This document shows, piece by piece, positions 17,668-26,210 of a stretch of 64,000 nt of DNA. This DNA is from UBA8309 sp965657415. GTDB lineage: Bacteria > Pseudomonadota > Alphaproteobacteria > Puniceispirillales > Puniceispirillaceae. Below the pieces are notes generated by a model. The model was not told the origin of the DNA. It did not search any database and worked only from the letters and a program-made list of their open reading frames with translations. A program made the position numbers and the translations under genes. The first letter of the stretch is position 1. Each line of letters opens with the position of its first letter. Location: positions 3,657-67,656 of the forward strand of contig CBFHNZ010000011.1 in the NCBI GenBank assembly GCA_965657415.1. Direction: 5' to 3'.

Positions 17668-19248
17668 TCAGCTGTTGAAACGAGGCAGCGGCAGCGGGCT
17701 TGCCAGGATCATATCCGCCAGACGGGTGAATTCGGCTTCGATCTCGCTGCCCACCGCCACCGCGGCGATCCGCGCCCAGGCAGCACGAAAGAACAGTTCG
17801 GCCGTCACAGTGGCAAACTGCCGGGCATGCGGCGGAACGCCATCATGCGCCGCAGTGCGATCCCGCAGGTCCTGCCACTCATCGAGAAGCGTCGTGATCT
17901 CGGCACGCCCGTTGCCAAGATCGCGAACGAAACCGGCAAATGCGTCCGCGCCAGCCCCGTTCTGCGCGCGCAGCCCGCGCGTCGCCACCGTCAGCGCGTG
18001 GATGCCATTCGCGCCTTCATAGACCGCCGTGATGCGGGCATCGCGCCAGGTCTGGCCAATGTCATATTCATCCAGATATCCATAGCCGCCCAGCACCTGT
18101 ATCCCAAGGTCGGCTGCCCTGATGCCGGCCTCGCTGGCGAACATCTTGCACAGCGGCGTCAGAAAATCCGCAAGAGGGAGCTGGTTTGGATCATCAAGAA
18201 CAACCAGTGCCAGATGACACATGGCGCGGGCCCCGACCGCCAACGCGCGCTGTTCATCCAGCATCTGCCTGACATCCACATGGTCGGACAGCATGGCCGG
18301 CGTGCCGTCGGGCCGGCGTCCCTGCGCCCTGTCACCGGCATAGCTTGCCGCGATGTCCCAGGCGCGTGCGGCGTGCGCGACGCCCTGCAACGCAACATCG
18401 ATTCTGGCGTGATTCATCAGGGTGAACATGGCGGCAAGGCCGCCCCCTTCCTCGCCGATCAGTTCGGCCTCGGCACCATCGAACACAAGCTGGCAGGTTG
18501 GCGAACCGTGGATGCCAAGCTTATCCTCGAGTCTGGAAACGCTGACATTGTTCCGTCCGCTGGCGATCCGTGACGGGCACAGGAACAACGACAATCCCTT
18601 GATGCCGGCCTCGACCGGGCCGCTTCGCGCCAGCACGAAATGCAGGATGTCATCGCTCAGATCCTGATCCCCGTTCGAAATGAATATCTTTTCACCGGAC
18701 AGATGCCATAGATCACCCTGCAGGACCGCCCGTGTACGCACACGCGACAGGTCCGACCCGGCCCCAGCCTCGGTCAGACACATCGTGTTCAGCGTCCGCC
18801 CGTCGGCCAGCCGCGGGATCCAACGCTGTTTCTGGTCGGCACTGCCAAAGCGCAGCAATGTCGACACCGCACCGGGCAGCAACCCGGCAGCCATCTGCAA
18901 GGCATGGTTGGCACCGGTAAACATCTCCGAGACACCGGCGGCGGTTAGCCGGTCCAGCCCCATGCCGCCATACTCATCGGGAATGGCAAGCGCCAGCCAT
19001 CCCCCATCCGCGATCGTGCCAAAGACATCGGCAAAGCCGTCAGGTGTCCGCACCCGGCCATTTTCAAACCGGCATCCCTGCCTGTCACCTTGCCGGTTCG
19101 TCGGGGCGATGACCTGTTCGGCGATGGTCGCAAACTGACCCAGAATATCGGTGGCAAGGGCGGCGTCATGGCTGTCGATCACCCCAGCATCAGCGACCCG
19201 ATGCAGCGAGAACAGGATATCATCAAGCGGAGCAACAAAATCCTTCAC
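17668..19248 (-). CDS. Acyl-CoA dehydrogenase (long AcdA/DmdC-like form)
   Basis: FAD-dependent dehydrogenase that introduces a trans-2 double bond in an acyl-CoA. It has the N-terminal alpha domain ending LALAIPDEYGGMGLDRL, the beta-domain FAD site MCLTEAGAGSDLSRVRTRA with SGEKIFISNGDQD, and the C-terminal helices. The probable catalytic Glu is in ITAVYEGANGIHALT, the placement typical of the larger DmdC-like group. At 526 aa it is somewhat short for that group (about 580-600). The start is GTG, 6 nt after the preceding amidohydrolase gene's stop. Substrate is not resolved; a phenylpropanoid or short acyl-CoA is possible from context. Confidence 0.88.
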   Translation of the reverse strand: MKDFVAPLDDILFSLHRVADAGVIDSHDAALATDILGQFATIAEQVIAPTNRQGDRQGCRFENGRVRTPDGFADVFGTIADGGWLALAIPDEYGGMGLDRLTAAGVSEMFTGANHALQMAAGLLPGAVSTLLRFGSADQKQRWIPRLADGRTLNTMCLTEAGAGSDLSRVRTRAVLQGDLWHLSGEKIFISNGDQDLSDDILHFVLARSGPVEAGIKGLSLFLCPSRIASGRNNVSVSRLEDKLGIHGSPTCQLVFDGAEAELIGEEGGGLAAMFTLMNHARIDVALQGVAHAARAWDIAASYAGDRAQGRRPDGTPAMLSDHVDVRQMLDEQRALAVGARAMCHLALVVLDDPNQLPLADFLTPLCKMFASEAGIRAADLGIQVLGGYGYLDEYDIGQTWRDARITAVYEGANGIHALTVATRGLRAQNGAGADAFAGFVRDLGNGRAEITTLLDEWQDLRDRTAAHDGVPPHARQFATVTAELFFRAAWARIAAVAVGSEIEAEFTRLADMILASPLPLPRFNS

Positions 19249-19254
19249 GGCGAT

Positions 19255-20130
19255 CTACCCCCCCAACCCGAGCAGGCGCGCCGCGTTATTTTTGATGATG
19301 TCAGGCCGGATTTCATCCTTGATGGCGATGTTCTCGAAATCATGAAGCCAGCGCTCTGGCGTGATCATCGGCCAGTCCGATCCGAACAGCATCTTCTTCT
19401 TCAGGATCGAATTACAATAGCGCACCAGAATGTCGGGGAAATATTTTGGCGACCACCCCGACAAATCGATATAGACATTCGGCTTGTGCTGGGCGACCGC
19501 AAGTGCCTCTTCCTGCCACGGGAAGGACGGGTGGGCCAGAATGATCTTCAGGTCGGGGAAGTCCACTGCCACATCATCCATATACATCGGATTGCTGAAT
19601 TTCAGCCGCATGCCATTCCCGCCCGGCATGCCGGACCCGACGCCCGTCTGGCCGGTATGGAACAACGCAATGCCGCCATTCTCCTCGATCGCCTCATAGA
19701 GCGGGTAGGCCATTCGATCATTCGCGTAGAACCCCTGGAAGGTCGGGTGGAACTTGAAGCCGCGAATGCCGTAATCCTGCATCAGCCGGCGCGCTTCGCG
19801 AACGCCCATCTTGCCCTTCCACGGGTCAATCGAGGCAAAGGGGATCAACACGTCGCTGTTGGCGGCGGCGATTTCGGCCACTTCCTCATTGGCATAGCGG
19901 CGGTAGCCGGTCTCGCGCTCGGCATCCACCGGAAAGATCACCGCGGCAATATTCTGCTCGCGGTAATGCGCCGCTGTTTCCTCGATGGTCGGCGGATGCG
20001 TCCAGGGCGCCCGGAAATATTTCGCCATCGTGGATTGCAGATCGTCATAGCCATCATCGGCGTGGTTGCCGCAAGGCTCCTCGGCATGGGTGTGAATGTC
20101 GATGGCACGGATATTGTCGAGATCTATCAT
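19255..20130 (-). CDS. Amidohydrolase family protein (amidohydrolase-2/ACMSD-like)
   Basis: Metal-dependent TIM-barrel hydrolase or decarboxylase. The first-strand metal motif is AIDIHTHAE, later metal and catalytic segments are ALFHTGQTG, ILAHPSFPW and LFGSDWPM with the final Asp. Members include 2-amino-3-carboxymuconate-semialdehyde and gamma-resorcylate decarboxylases and lactone hydrolases. Length (291 aa) is normal. GGAG precedes the ATG. Its place in a run with an acyl-CoA dehydrogenase, MarR regulator, hydratase and SDR suggests a side-chain or ring-acid catabolic step, unproven. Confidence 0.85.
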   Translation of the reverse strand: MIDLDNIRAIDIHTHAEEPCGNHADDGYDDLQSTMAKYFRAPWTHPPTIEETAAHYREQNIAAVIFPVDAERETGYRRYANEEVAEIAAANSDVLIPFASIDPWKGKMGVREARRLMQDYGIRGFKFHPTFQGFYANDRMAYPLYEAIEENGGIALFHTGQTGVGSGMPGGNGMRLKFSNPMYMDDVAVDFPDLKIILAHPSFPWQEEALAVAQHKPNVYIDLSGWSPKYFPDILVRYCNSILKKKMLFGSDWPMITPERWLHDFENIAIKDEIRPDIIKNNAARLLGLGG

Positions 20131-20178
20131 CTGGAAGTCGCTCCTCTCAACAGAAGGTCCTGAGGCTTGGAATTGTGA

Positions 20179-20679
20179 TCATGCGATTGTCCGCTGGCTA
20201 ACGCTGCGCCTGACCTTGGCAAGGATCGAGACAAGCTGGCTACGTTCGCTGTCATCCAGCCCCTGTAGAAACCTCGCTTCATGTTTCATGACGCGCTGAT
20301 AGGCGTCAGATTGCAGCGCTTCGCCGGCGGCGGTCAAATGAAGCTGGCGGGCGCGGCGATCCAGCGGGTCGGCAGACCGGGTGACAAGCGCCTGCGCCGA
20401 TAACTCATCAATCAGCGACACCATATTGGGTTTTTCCATGTCGATGGCCTGCGCCAGATTTGACAGCCGCACACCGGGATTGTCCTTCAGCATCGTCAGG
20501 ATCGTGAAGGTGATCATGCGCAGCCCGAGAGGCCGCAGGACTTCGGCCAGATCGGCATGGATGCCATTGAAGGTGCGCTTCAGATTATAGCCGACCAGCC
20601 TCGACAATGCGACATCACCAATGGGATCGACATCCCGCTGGATCGAAACCGATGACAGTTGTTCGGTCCTGCCCATCAT
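20179..20679 (-). CDS. MarR family transcriptional regulator
   Basis: Winged-helix dimeric regulator. The core is GYNLKRTFNGIHADLAEVLRPLGL, then LKDNPGVRLSNLAQAIDMEKPNMVSLIDELSAQALVTRSADPLDRRARQLHLTAAG with the wing DPLDRRAR typical of MarR. The start ATG is 1-4 nt beyond the upstream hydratase stop, so it is translated from the same operon. MarR relatives in hydroxycinnamate clusters (FerR, CouR, HcaR types) are released from DNA by the acyl-CoA intermediate. The gene context fits that mode, and a good candidate operator lies at 22315-22341. Confidence 0.9.
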   Translation of the reverse strand: MMGRTEQLSSVSIQRDVDPIGDVALSRLVGYNLKRTFNGIHADLAEVLRPLGLRMITFTILTMLKDNPGVRLSNLAQAIDMEKPNMVSLIDELSAQALVTRSADPLDRRARQLHLTAAGEALQSDAYQRVMKHEARFLQGLDDSERSQLVSILAKVRRSVSQRTIA

Positions 20680-20680
20680 C

Positions 20681-21445
20681 TTACCGGAAGCTTGGCCGAC
20701 GCTTCTCAAGGAAGGCGCGCAGCCCCTCGCCAGCATCCTCAGTGGTCTGCGACAGCGCCGCCGCCAGCGACTCTGCATAGAGAGCGTCAGCCGACGCCAT
20801 GTTGCCAGCATGATGGATGGAATTGACGATCAGATAGTTCGACATCGGGGCGTTGCTGGCGATTTTTTCAGCTAGGCTCCGCGCCAGGTCCAGCGCCTCG
20901 CCTTCACCACAGGCATAATGCGCCAGGCCCAGCAACAGCCCCTCATCACTGCCATATTTCCGGCCCGTCAACATCATTTCGGTCATCCTGTCACTACCCA
21001 GAATGCGTCCGACCCGCATTGTCGCCCCACCGCCAACGAAAATGCCGCGCCGTCCTTCCGGAAGCTGAAAGATGGTCGATGGCTCGGCAATCCTGACATG
21101 TGTCGTGCTTGCCAGCTCCAGCCCACCACCGATCACCGCGCCGAACATCGCCGAGACGACAATCAGACCGCCAAACTGGATCTGATCCATCAGCCTGTGC
21201 CAACGCCGCGAATGGTGCAGGTTTTCCTCGGCAGTGCGTGTCTCATGCTCGGCAAGGTCAAGCCCGGCACAGAAATGCCCCTCGGTGCCGGTCAGAATGA
21301 CCACCCGCACGCCATCCGGAGGCGCATGGAAGAATTCCTCAAGCCCCACCATCAGACTTTCATTCATCGCATTTCGCTTGCCAGGTCGCGTCATCGTCAC
21401 TGTGGCAATCCTGTCGCTGACTGAAATATCAAGCACGTCGGTCAT
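20681..21445 (-). CDS. Enoyl-CoA hydratase/aldolase family protein
   Basis: Crotonase-fold protein. It shows RIATVTMTRPGKRNAMNESLM, an oxyanion segment GHFCAGLDLAEHE and SAMFGAVIGGGLELASTTHVRIAEPSTIFQLPEGRRGIFVGGG. The C-terminus SYLAAALSQTTEDAGEGLRAFLEKRRPSFR is standard. Length is 254 aa. I use the second of two adjacent ATGs because GGGAG is 7 nt upstream. Operon position between the SDR and MarR, divergent from a feruloyl-CoA-synthetase-like ligase, makes a hydroxycinnamoyl-CoA hydratase-lyase or beta-oxidation hydratase role plausible. Confidence 0.88.
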   Translation of the reverse strand: MTDVLDISVSDRIATVTMTRPGKRNAMNESLMVGLEEFFHAPPDGVRVVILTGTEGHFCAGLDLAEHETRTAEENLHHSRRWHRLMDQIQFGGLIVVSAMFGAVIGGGLELASTTHVRIAEPSTIFQLPEGRRGIFVGGGATMRVGRILGSDRMTEMMLTGRKYGSDEGLLLGLAHYACGEGEALDLARSLAEKIASNAPMSNYLIVNSIHHAGNMASADALYAESLAAALSQTTEDAGEGLRAFLEKRRPSFR

Positions 21446-21467
21446 CATCACGCTCCCGGGTCGGTTG

Positions 21468-22232
21468 TTATTTGCGAGGCAGACGCAGCGCGCCATCCAG
21501 ACGAATCACGGTGCCGTTGAGATAGGGGTTGCCAACAATCTGCGCCGCAAGAAGGGCATATTCCTCTGCCAGCCCAAGCCGAGAGGGAAAGGGAATATTG
21601 GCGCTGATGGCGTCGCGAAGATCATTCGGCAGGCCGTCTGTCATCGGCGTTTCGAACAATCCCGGCGCAATCGTCATCACACGTATGCCGAACTGGCCAA
21701 GCTCGCGCGCCGCCGGCAGACACAGTGACGCCACACCACCCTTCGAGGCGGCATAGGCGGCCTGTCCCACCTGTCCGTCCTGCCAGGCCACTGAAGCTGT
21801 GTTGATAATCACGCCGCGTTCATCCGTACCGTCAATGGTATCGGCCGCCAGCATGGCGCGGGCCACATGGCTCATCATCAGATAGGTGCCGATCAGATTG
21901 ATCCTGATCGTCTTTTCAAAAATTCCGGTGGACAGGCTCTGGTCACGTCCCACGATGCGCGCAGCAAGGCCAATGCCGGCGCAGTTCACCAGCACACGCG
22001 GCGCACCTGCTGCCGCAACCGCGGCATTCACCGCACCCTCGACCGTGGCCTCCTCGCCAACATCCAGTTTTACAACCGCCGCACCAATATCGGTGGCATG
22101 CACCTGCGCTCCGGCCTGATCAAGGTCAAAGATCGTGACCTTGCCACCCGCGGCCGCGAAATGCCGGGCGCAGGCCAGACCAAGGCCGCTGCCACCACCG
22201 GTGATCCAGATCTGGTGTCCCGCAATATCCAT
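21468..22232 (-). CDS. Short-chain dehydrogenase, 3-hydroxyacyl-CoA dehydrogenase-like
   Basis: Classical SDR with TGGGSGLGLACARHFAAAG (cofactor motif), an Asp in IFDLDQAG that favours NAD, LVNCAGIG, catalytic INTASVAWQDGQVGQAAYAASKGG (Ser, Tyr, Lys) and APGLFETPM. The arrangement resembles type II 3-hydroxyacyl-CoA dehydrogenases (HSD17B10 group). I start it at ATG 22232, which has AGGCGG upstream. It is first gene of the minus-strand operon facing the CoA ligase and could oxidise the hydroxyacyl-CoA made by the neighbouring hydratase. Confidence 0.88.
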   Translation of the reverse strand: MDIAGHQIWITGGGSGLGLACARHFAAAGGKVTIFDLDQAGAQVHATDIGAAVVKLDVGEEATVEGAVNAAVAAAGAPRVLVNCAGIGLAARIVGRDQSLSTGIFEKTIRINLIGTYLMMSHVARAMLAADTIDGTDERGVIINTASVAWQDGQVGQAAYAASKGGVASLCLPAARELGQFGIRVMTIAPGLFETPMTDGLPNDLRDAISANIPFPSRLGLAEEYALLAAQIVGNPYLNGTVIRLDGALRLPRK

Positions 22233-22314
22233 AACCGCCTGCCCTTTCGGATGCCGTAGCTGATTGCCTGGCTGCGTCGGCGCGTTGTCTGATATTGACA
22301 TGCCGCGCATACTG

Positions 22315-22341
22315 CATATTGTTATATTTCATAACTATATG
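22315..22341. promoter_or_regulatory. Candidate operator for the MarR regulator in a divergent promoter
   Basis: A 27-bp near-perfect palindrome: CATATTGTTAT, a 5-nt spacer ATTTC, then ATAACTATATG, with 10 of 11 arm positions complementary. It lies in the 188-bp divergent gap between the SDR and CoA-ligase starts, in unusually AT-rich DNA. Size and symmetry fit a MarR dimer (or two). No other regulator gene is nearby. Binding is inferred. Confidence 0.6.
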
Positions 22342-22419
22342 GTCAAAGCCAGACTCTGTCCAGTGGCCTTGCTCGGCACCGCCGTGGCCTGTAAGGCAGA
22401 AAACCGTTGAGAGGTGCGG

Positions 22420-24222
22420 ATGTTTGAGGCAAGGGACTATCTGAAGCACAAGCTGGAGATCGACCACCGCGACAATGGCGAGATGGTGCTGTCATCCGGC
22501 CTTGCACTCGACCCTGTGGTCCGGAACACAGGTGAATGGCTTCATCGCTGGGCCGCGGAAACGCCGGACGCGGTCTTTCTGGCAGAACGGTCAGGTCCTG
22601 GCTGGAATGAACTGAAATATGGCGAGGCGCTGGCACAGGTTCAGGCCGTCGCTGCCGGATTGCTGGATCATGGTGTCGGGCCCGGTGAAAAAATCATCAT
22701 TCTTTCGGGACCCGGCCTTGAACACGGCGTTCTCAAGCTTGCCGCCCAGTATATCGGGGCCGTCACGGTGCCGGTCGCCGAACAATATTCACTGATTCCG
22801 GATGCGCTGCCGCGGCTAATCCATATCGCCAAAAAGGTCCGGCCGGCGATGGTCTTTGCCAATGATGCGGACCGTTTTGCGCGCGGGCTTGCCCTGCCGC
22901 AATTTGAGGGCTGTGTTAAGGTAACCTGTGGCCCGGCACATGCCGGCATAGTGGGCTGGGACAGACTGCTTGCCGGCACCGCGGATATCAGCGCGGCGCG
23001 CGATACCGTTGGCCCGCAGACGCTTGCCAAGATCCTGTTCACATCCGGATCAACCTCGACACCGAAAGGTGTGCCACAAACCCATCATATGTTGTGCGTG
23101 AACCAGAACCAGTATTCTGGCTGCCTGCCGTTCCTGAAGGCCAGGCCACCGGTTATTCTGTCCTGGCTTCCCTGGAACCATGTCTTTGCTGGCAACTCAA
23201 ACTTCAACATGGCGCTTGCCTTTGGTGGCGCGCTCTATCTTGATACCGGCAAACCGGTAACGGGGCTGTTTGAAACGACCCTGGAAAATCTGCGGATGGT
23301 GAAACCCACCATGTCGGCAAACGTCCCGGTGGGATATGCCATGCTTGTCGAGGCGATGCGCGGGGATGCCGAACTTCGCCACAATTTCTTTGCCGATCTT
23401 GACCTGATCTTCTATGCCGGGGCGTCGCTGCCGGCCGATGTCTGGCAGGGGATTGAAGAACTGGCAATGGTCGAGCTTGGCAGGGTGCCGATGCTGACAT
23501 CAAGCTGGGGCATGACGGAAACCGCGCCGATGTGTCTGATCCATTATGAAGGTGGTGCGGCGTCTGGCATGATCGGCATTCCAGGTCCAGAACTACAGGC
23601 AAGGCTCCTTCCCATTGGCGAGAACCGGTACGAGCTGCGCGTGCGCGGCCCGAATATCATGGACGGCTATTTCGAGGAGCCGGAGAAAAATGCCGCGGCT
23701 TTCGATGATGAGGGCTTCATGAAAACAGGCGATGCGGTGTGTTTCGCGGACCCGGACCATCTGGAAACCGGATTGCGGTTTGATGGCAGGATCGGTGAGG
23801 ATTTCAAGCTTCTGTCGGCGGTTTGGGTGCAATCGGCAAAGGTGCGGCTGAACGCCCTGCCGGCTTTGGCCGGTCTGGTCCAGGATATCGTTGTCACCGG
23901 CGAGAACCGTGGCGATCTGGGCCTCCTCATATTCCCCGACCCACAGCTTGACCTTGCGGCGCAGGATGATGGCACCATTCGTGATGCGGATTATTGCGCA
24001 AGGATCAGGTCTGCCCTGACAAAGCTGGCGGGCGATGCCACCGGGTCATCGAACCGGATTGTGCGGGCAATTGTCCTTGCCGACCCACCATCGATAAAGG
24101 CGCATGAAATCACCGCCAAGGGCAGTCTCAACAACAATGCCGTGTTGCGTCACCGCGCCGGCCTTGTGGACAGGCTCTATGACGACAATGATGCGGCCAC
24201 CATCAGGATTGAATTACCCTAG
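22420..24222 (+). CDS. AMP-forming acyl-CoA ligase, feruloyl-CoA synthetase-like
   Basis: ANL-superfamily ligase that adenylates a carboxylic acid and transfers it to CoA. The P-loop is ILFTSGSTSTPKGVPQTH, followed by LSWLPWNHVFAGN (feruloyl-CoA synthetase-like), the A5 motif SSWGMTETAP, and KTGDAV with the late RIGEDFKLLSAVWVQSAKVR in place of the usual GR.KE.I. This replacement is also seen in bacterial feruloyl-CoA synthetases. Length (about 600 aa) agrees. ATG 22420 follows GAGAGG at 5 nt; a GTG 6 nt earlier overlaps that site. It is divergent from a hydratase/SDR/MarR operon, matching the layout of ferulate-type clusters. Confidence 0.85.
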   Translation: MFEARDYLKHKLEIDHRDNGEMVLSSGLALDPVVRNTGEWLHRWAAETPDAVFLAERSGPGWNELKYGEALAQVQAVAAGLLDHGVGPGEKIIILSGPGLEHGVLKLAAQYIGAVTVPVAEQYSLIPDALPRLIHIAKKVRPAMVFANDADRFARGLALPQFEGCVKVTCGPAHAGIVGWDRLLAGTADISAARDTVGPQTLAKILFTSGSTSTPKGVPQTHHMLCVNQNQYSGCLPFLKARPPVILSWLPWNHVFAGNSNFNMALAFGGALYLDTGKPVTGLFETTLENLRMVKPTMSANVPVGYAMLVEAMRGDAELRHNFFADLDLIFYAGASLPADVWQGIEELAMVELGRVPMLTSSWGMTETAPMCLIHYEGGAASGMIGIPGPELQARLLPIGENRYELRVRGPNIMDGYFEEPEKNAAAFDDEGFMKTGDAVCFADPDHLETGLRFDGRIGEDFKLLSAVWVQSAKVRLNALPALAGLVQDIVVTGENRGDLGLLIFPDPQLDLAAQDDGTIRDADYCARIRSALTKLAGDATGSSNRIVRAIVLADPPSIKAHEITAKGSLNNNAVLRHRAGLVDRLYDDNDAATIRIELP

Positions 24223-24329
24223 TCATTGCGGCCCAGATCGCGCCGACTTGGCCGCGGAGGCGTGGGATCCCCTAGGCATCACACGCCCGCGGCATGCCCT
24301 GCTTTCCAGCCTGCGGGCTTTCCTGAGGA

Positions 24330-25091
24330 TCAGCCGTTGCGGTCCAGAAACCGCAGCAATGCGTCCCATGACTTGGCGTCAGCTTCGGCGTCATAGTCAC
24401 GTGACCCGGCTACCGTGAAGGAATGTCGGGCACCGCCAAAAACCTCGGCATCATGCGTCACTCCGGCAGACTGCAGCTGTTGCAAAAGACTCGCCAGATC
24501 ATCCATCCCCGAGACCGGATCGGCTGAACCATGCAGCAGCAGCACCGGCGCGTCGGTCATCGAATAATCCTGCCCGTCGGGCGTGCCAAGACCACCATGA
24601 AAACTGACATAGCCATCAAGCCCCATGCCGGCGCGCGCTGCTTCCAGAACAGCCGCCCCACCAAAACAATAGCCAATGATGAAAGTCTTACCACCAGCTT
24701 CTAAGACAGGCTTGCCGGCATCAACCGCGGCCGAGAGGCGCGCCCTGAAAGCCGCCCTGTCACGATAGAGCGCCCCTGTTTCACGGCGGTAGTCATCACG
24801 CCCTTCCAGCTTTGCATCGACACCGAACAGATCAATCGCCACCGCGTTATAACCAAGCTTGGCCAGCATTTTTGCACGGCTCTTTTCATAGTCAGTCAGC
24901 CCATCCCAGTCATGGACAATAAACACCGTGCCTTTCGGCGCTGCATCGGTCATCTCGACATGCGCGGCAAAGCTCTTGCCGTCAACGTCGTAGGAAAGCT
25001 TGGCATCATGGCCCCCGGCATGGGCGGGGCGTGCGATGGACGCCGCCAGAACCAAGGTGGCAAGAAGCAGGGTGGACAGAAGGGATTTCAT
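24330..25091 (-). CDS. Periplasmic dienelactone hydrolase family protein
   Basis: Alpha/beta hydrolase of the DLH family. A Sec signal peptide (MKSLLSTLLLATLVLAASIARPAHA) indicates export. The nucleophile elbow is GYCFGGAAVLEAARAG with Cys as nucleophile. The acid is in LHGSADPVSGMDD and the His in GGARHSFTVAGSRDYD. Length is about 253 aa. GGAG lies 6-7 nt before ATG 25091. Exported DLH relatives hydrolyse varied esters and lactones; the substrate is unknown. Neighbours are metal-related membrane proteins, with no clear operon link. Confidence 0.87.
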   Translation of the reverse strand: MKSLLSTLLLATLVLAASIARPAHAGGHDAKLSYDVDGKSFAAHVEMTDAAPKGTVFIVHDWDGLTDYEKSRAKMLAKLGYNAVAIDLFGVDAKLEGRDDYRRETGALYRDRAAFRARLSAAVDAGKPVLEAGGKTFIIGYCFGGAAVLEAARAGMGLDGYVSFHGGLGTPDGQDYSMTDAPVLLLHGSADPVSGMDDLASLLQQLQSAGVTHDAEVFGGARHSFTVAGSRDYDAEADAKSWDALLRFLDRNG

Positions 25092-25242
25092 TGTGCGCTC
25101 CAGCGAAAATAAGAGACTATGATCGTGATATGGCGCTGGCGATGCTGCCAATCAAGCCTGACGCCAGAACACCTCCCTTCTCCCCGATATAACCTGCGGC
25201 CCTGATCACGAGGCCCCGCCTGCACGGGCAATGCGGCCGGCA

Positions 25243-26127
25243 TCAGCGGATTTGCGGCGCCGAGAAGGTCATCGAAGCCCAGAGGGATTCCCAGACAGGC
25301 TTGTTCCTGTCAACGTTCGGGTCAATCGACCTTAGCGTCACATGATCCAGCAGATAGTCATGGCCGGCGGCAGCCATGACGCTGACCATCCCATCAGCGT
25401 CCGTCGTCATGTCACGGTGGGTCACCATCCCGTCAGGATCACGCACAAAGAGGGTGACGCTGGCATCCGGCAGCACATCTCCCTGATAGAGAAGTTGCAC
25501 ATCAACCCGTTGTCGGCCATCGGATATCGGCCGCATGTCCTGCAAAAGGAATTCGACTTCCATCCCGACGATACGGTCATTGATCTGATCGAATGTGGGC
25601 CCGACAACCATGCTCGCCTTGGCGAATCTCTTGTATCGTTCCACAAAGTCACTGTCCGGCAATTGTCGCCTTCGATGCTCTTGCCGCACATCGACAGCAC
25701 CCTTTTTCTCGGCAAAGCGAAAGAACCGGTCTGGAGATTTGTAATAGATGTAGCTGTTGTCCGATTGATAAATCAGCATGATGTGACCGGACGCGCCATT
25801 CAACGTCTCGGCATCCACATCCACCACCGGCCGGCTACCGACACGCGGGCGGAGCGGGACCGCCCCGGCATTAGTCATGATGGCAAGCTTTTCGGTTTCC
25901 TGAGGGAGGTAGATCAGGTGGTCACCGACAAACATGTCGCCAATGCGCAGATCCGCAACTATGTCCTGACCTTCGGCGATTTGTGCCGGACTCGGTTCAA
26001 TCCAGACCTCATGTGCCTGCAATGTGCCAGGTGACAGCACCAGGACCACACTGGTCAGAACCGCGCTTCTGGTGTCTTTTGCCAGATATGTAAGACAGCT
26101 CTTGATAAATTTCTTGAAGCACGTCAT
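25243..26127 (-). CDS. DUF4198 domain periplasmic protein
   Basis: Exported protein starting its mature part at HEVWIEPSPAQIAEGQDIVADLRIGDMF, the hallmark of DUF4198. This family is often beside nickel or cobalt uptake genes. A signal peptide precedes it, although its start is uncertain (ATG 26127 chosen, 26139 possible). The C-terminal half has a Big/CNA-like beta-sandwich pattern (DASVTLFVRDPDGMVTHRDMTTDADGMVSVMAAAGHDYLL). The mature N-terminal His could bind metal. It is divergent from a HupE/UreJ gene, whose mature protein also begins with HE, across an 18-bp tandem repeat. A metal-handling role is inferred. Confidence 0.82.
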   Translation of the reverse strand: MTCFKKFIKSCLTYLAKDTRSAVLTSVVLVLSPGTLQAHEVWIEPSPAQIAEGQDIVADLRIGDMFVGDHLIYLPQETEKLAIMTNAGAVPLRPRVGSRPVVDVDAETLNGASGHIMLIYQSDNSYIYYKSPDRFFRFAEKKGAVDVRQEHRRRQLPDSDFVERYKRFAKASMVVGPTFDQINDRIVGMEVEFLLQDMRPISDGRQRVDVQLLYQGDVLPDASVTLFVRDPDGMVTHRDMTTDADGMVSVMAAAGHDYLLDHVTLRSIDPNVDRNKPVWESLWASMTFSAPQIR

Positions 26128-26142
26128 GCGAGCATCCATGAA

Positions 26143-26196
26143 TGTGAAAGACCGGCAAAATATGAAAAGCCGGCAAAATGTGAAAGGCCGGCAGGG
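26143..26196. repeat. Three tandem 18-bp repeats between DUF4198 and HupE genes
   Basis: Three adjacent copies of an 18-bp unit, TGTGAAAGACCGGCAAAA and two close variants, each with a GCCGGC-like core. They fill most of the short gap between the two divergent starts and could be operator iterons or a slippage product. Longer in-frame starts for the DUF4198 gene would translate this as a 6-residue repeat, which I consider an artefact. Confidence 0.9.
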
Positions 26197-26210
26197 CGCA
26201 AGGCAGGTAA

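Noticed and set aside
19090..20163. Long plus-strand frame of 357 codons
   Set aside because: It is antisense to the acyl-CoA dehydrogenase and amidohydrolase, both of which have clear family motifs. Frames of this kind are common in GC-rich DNA.
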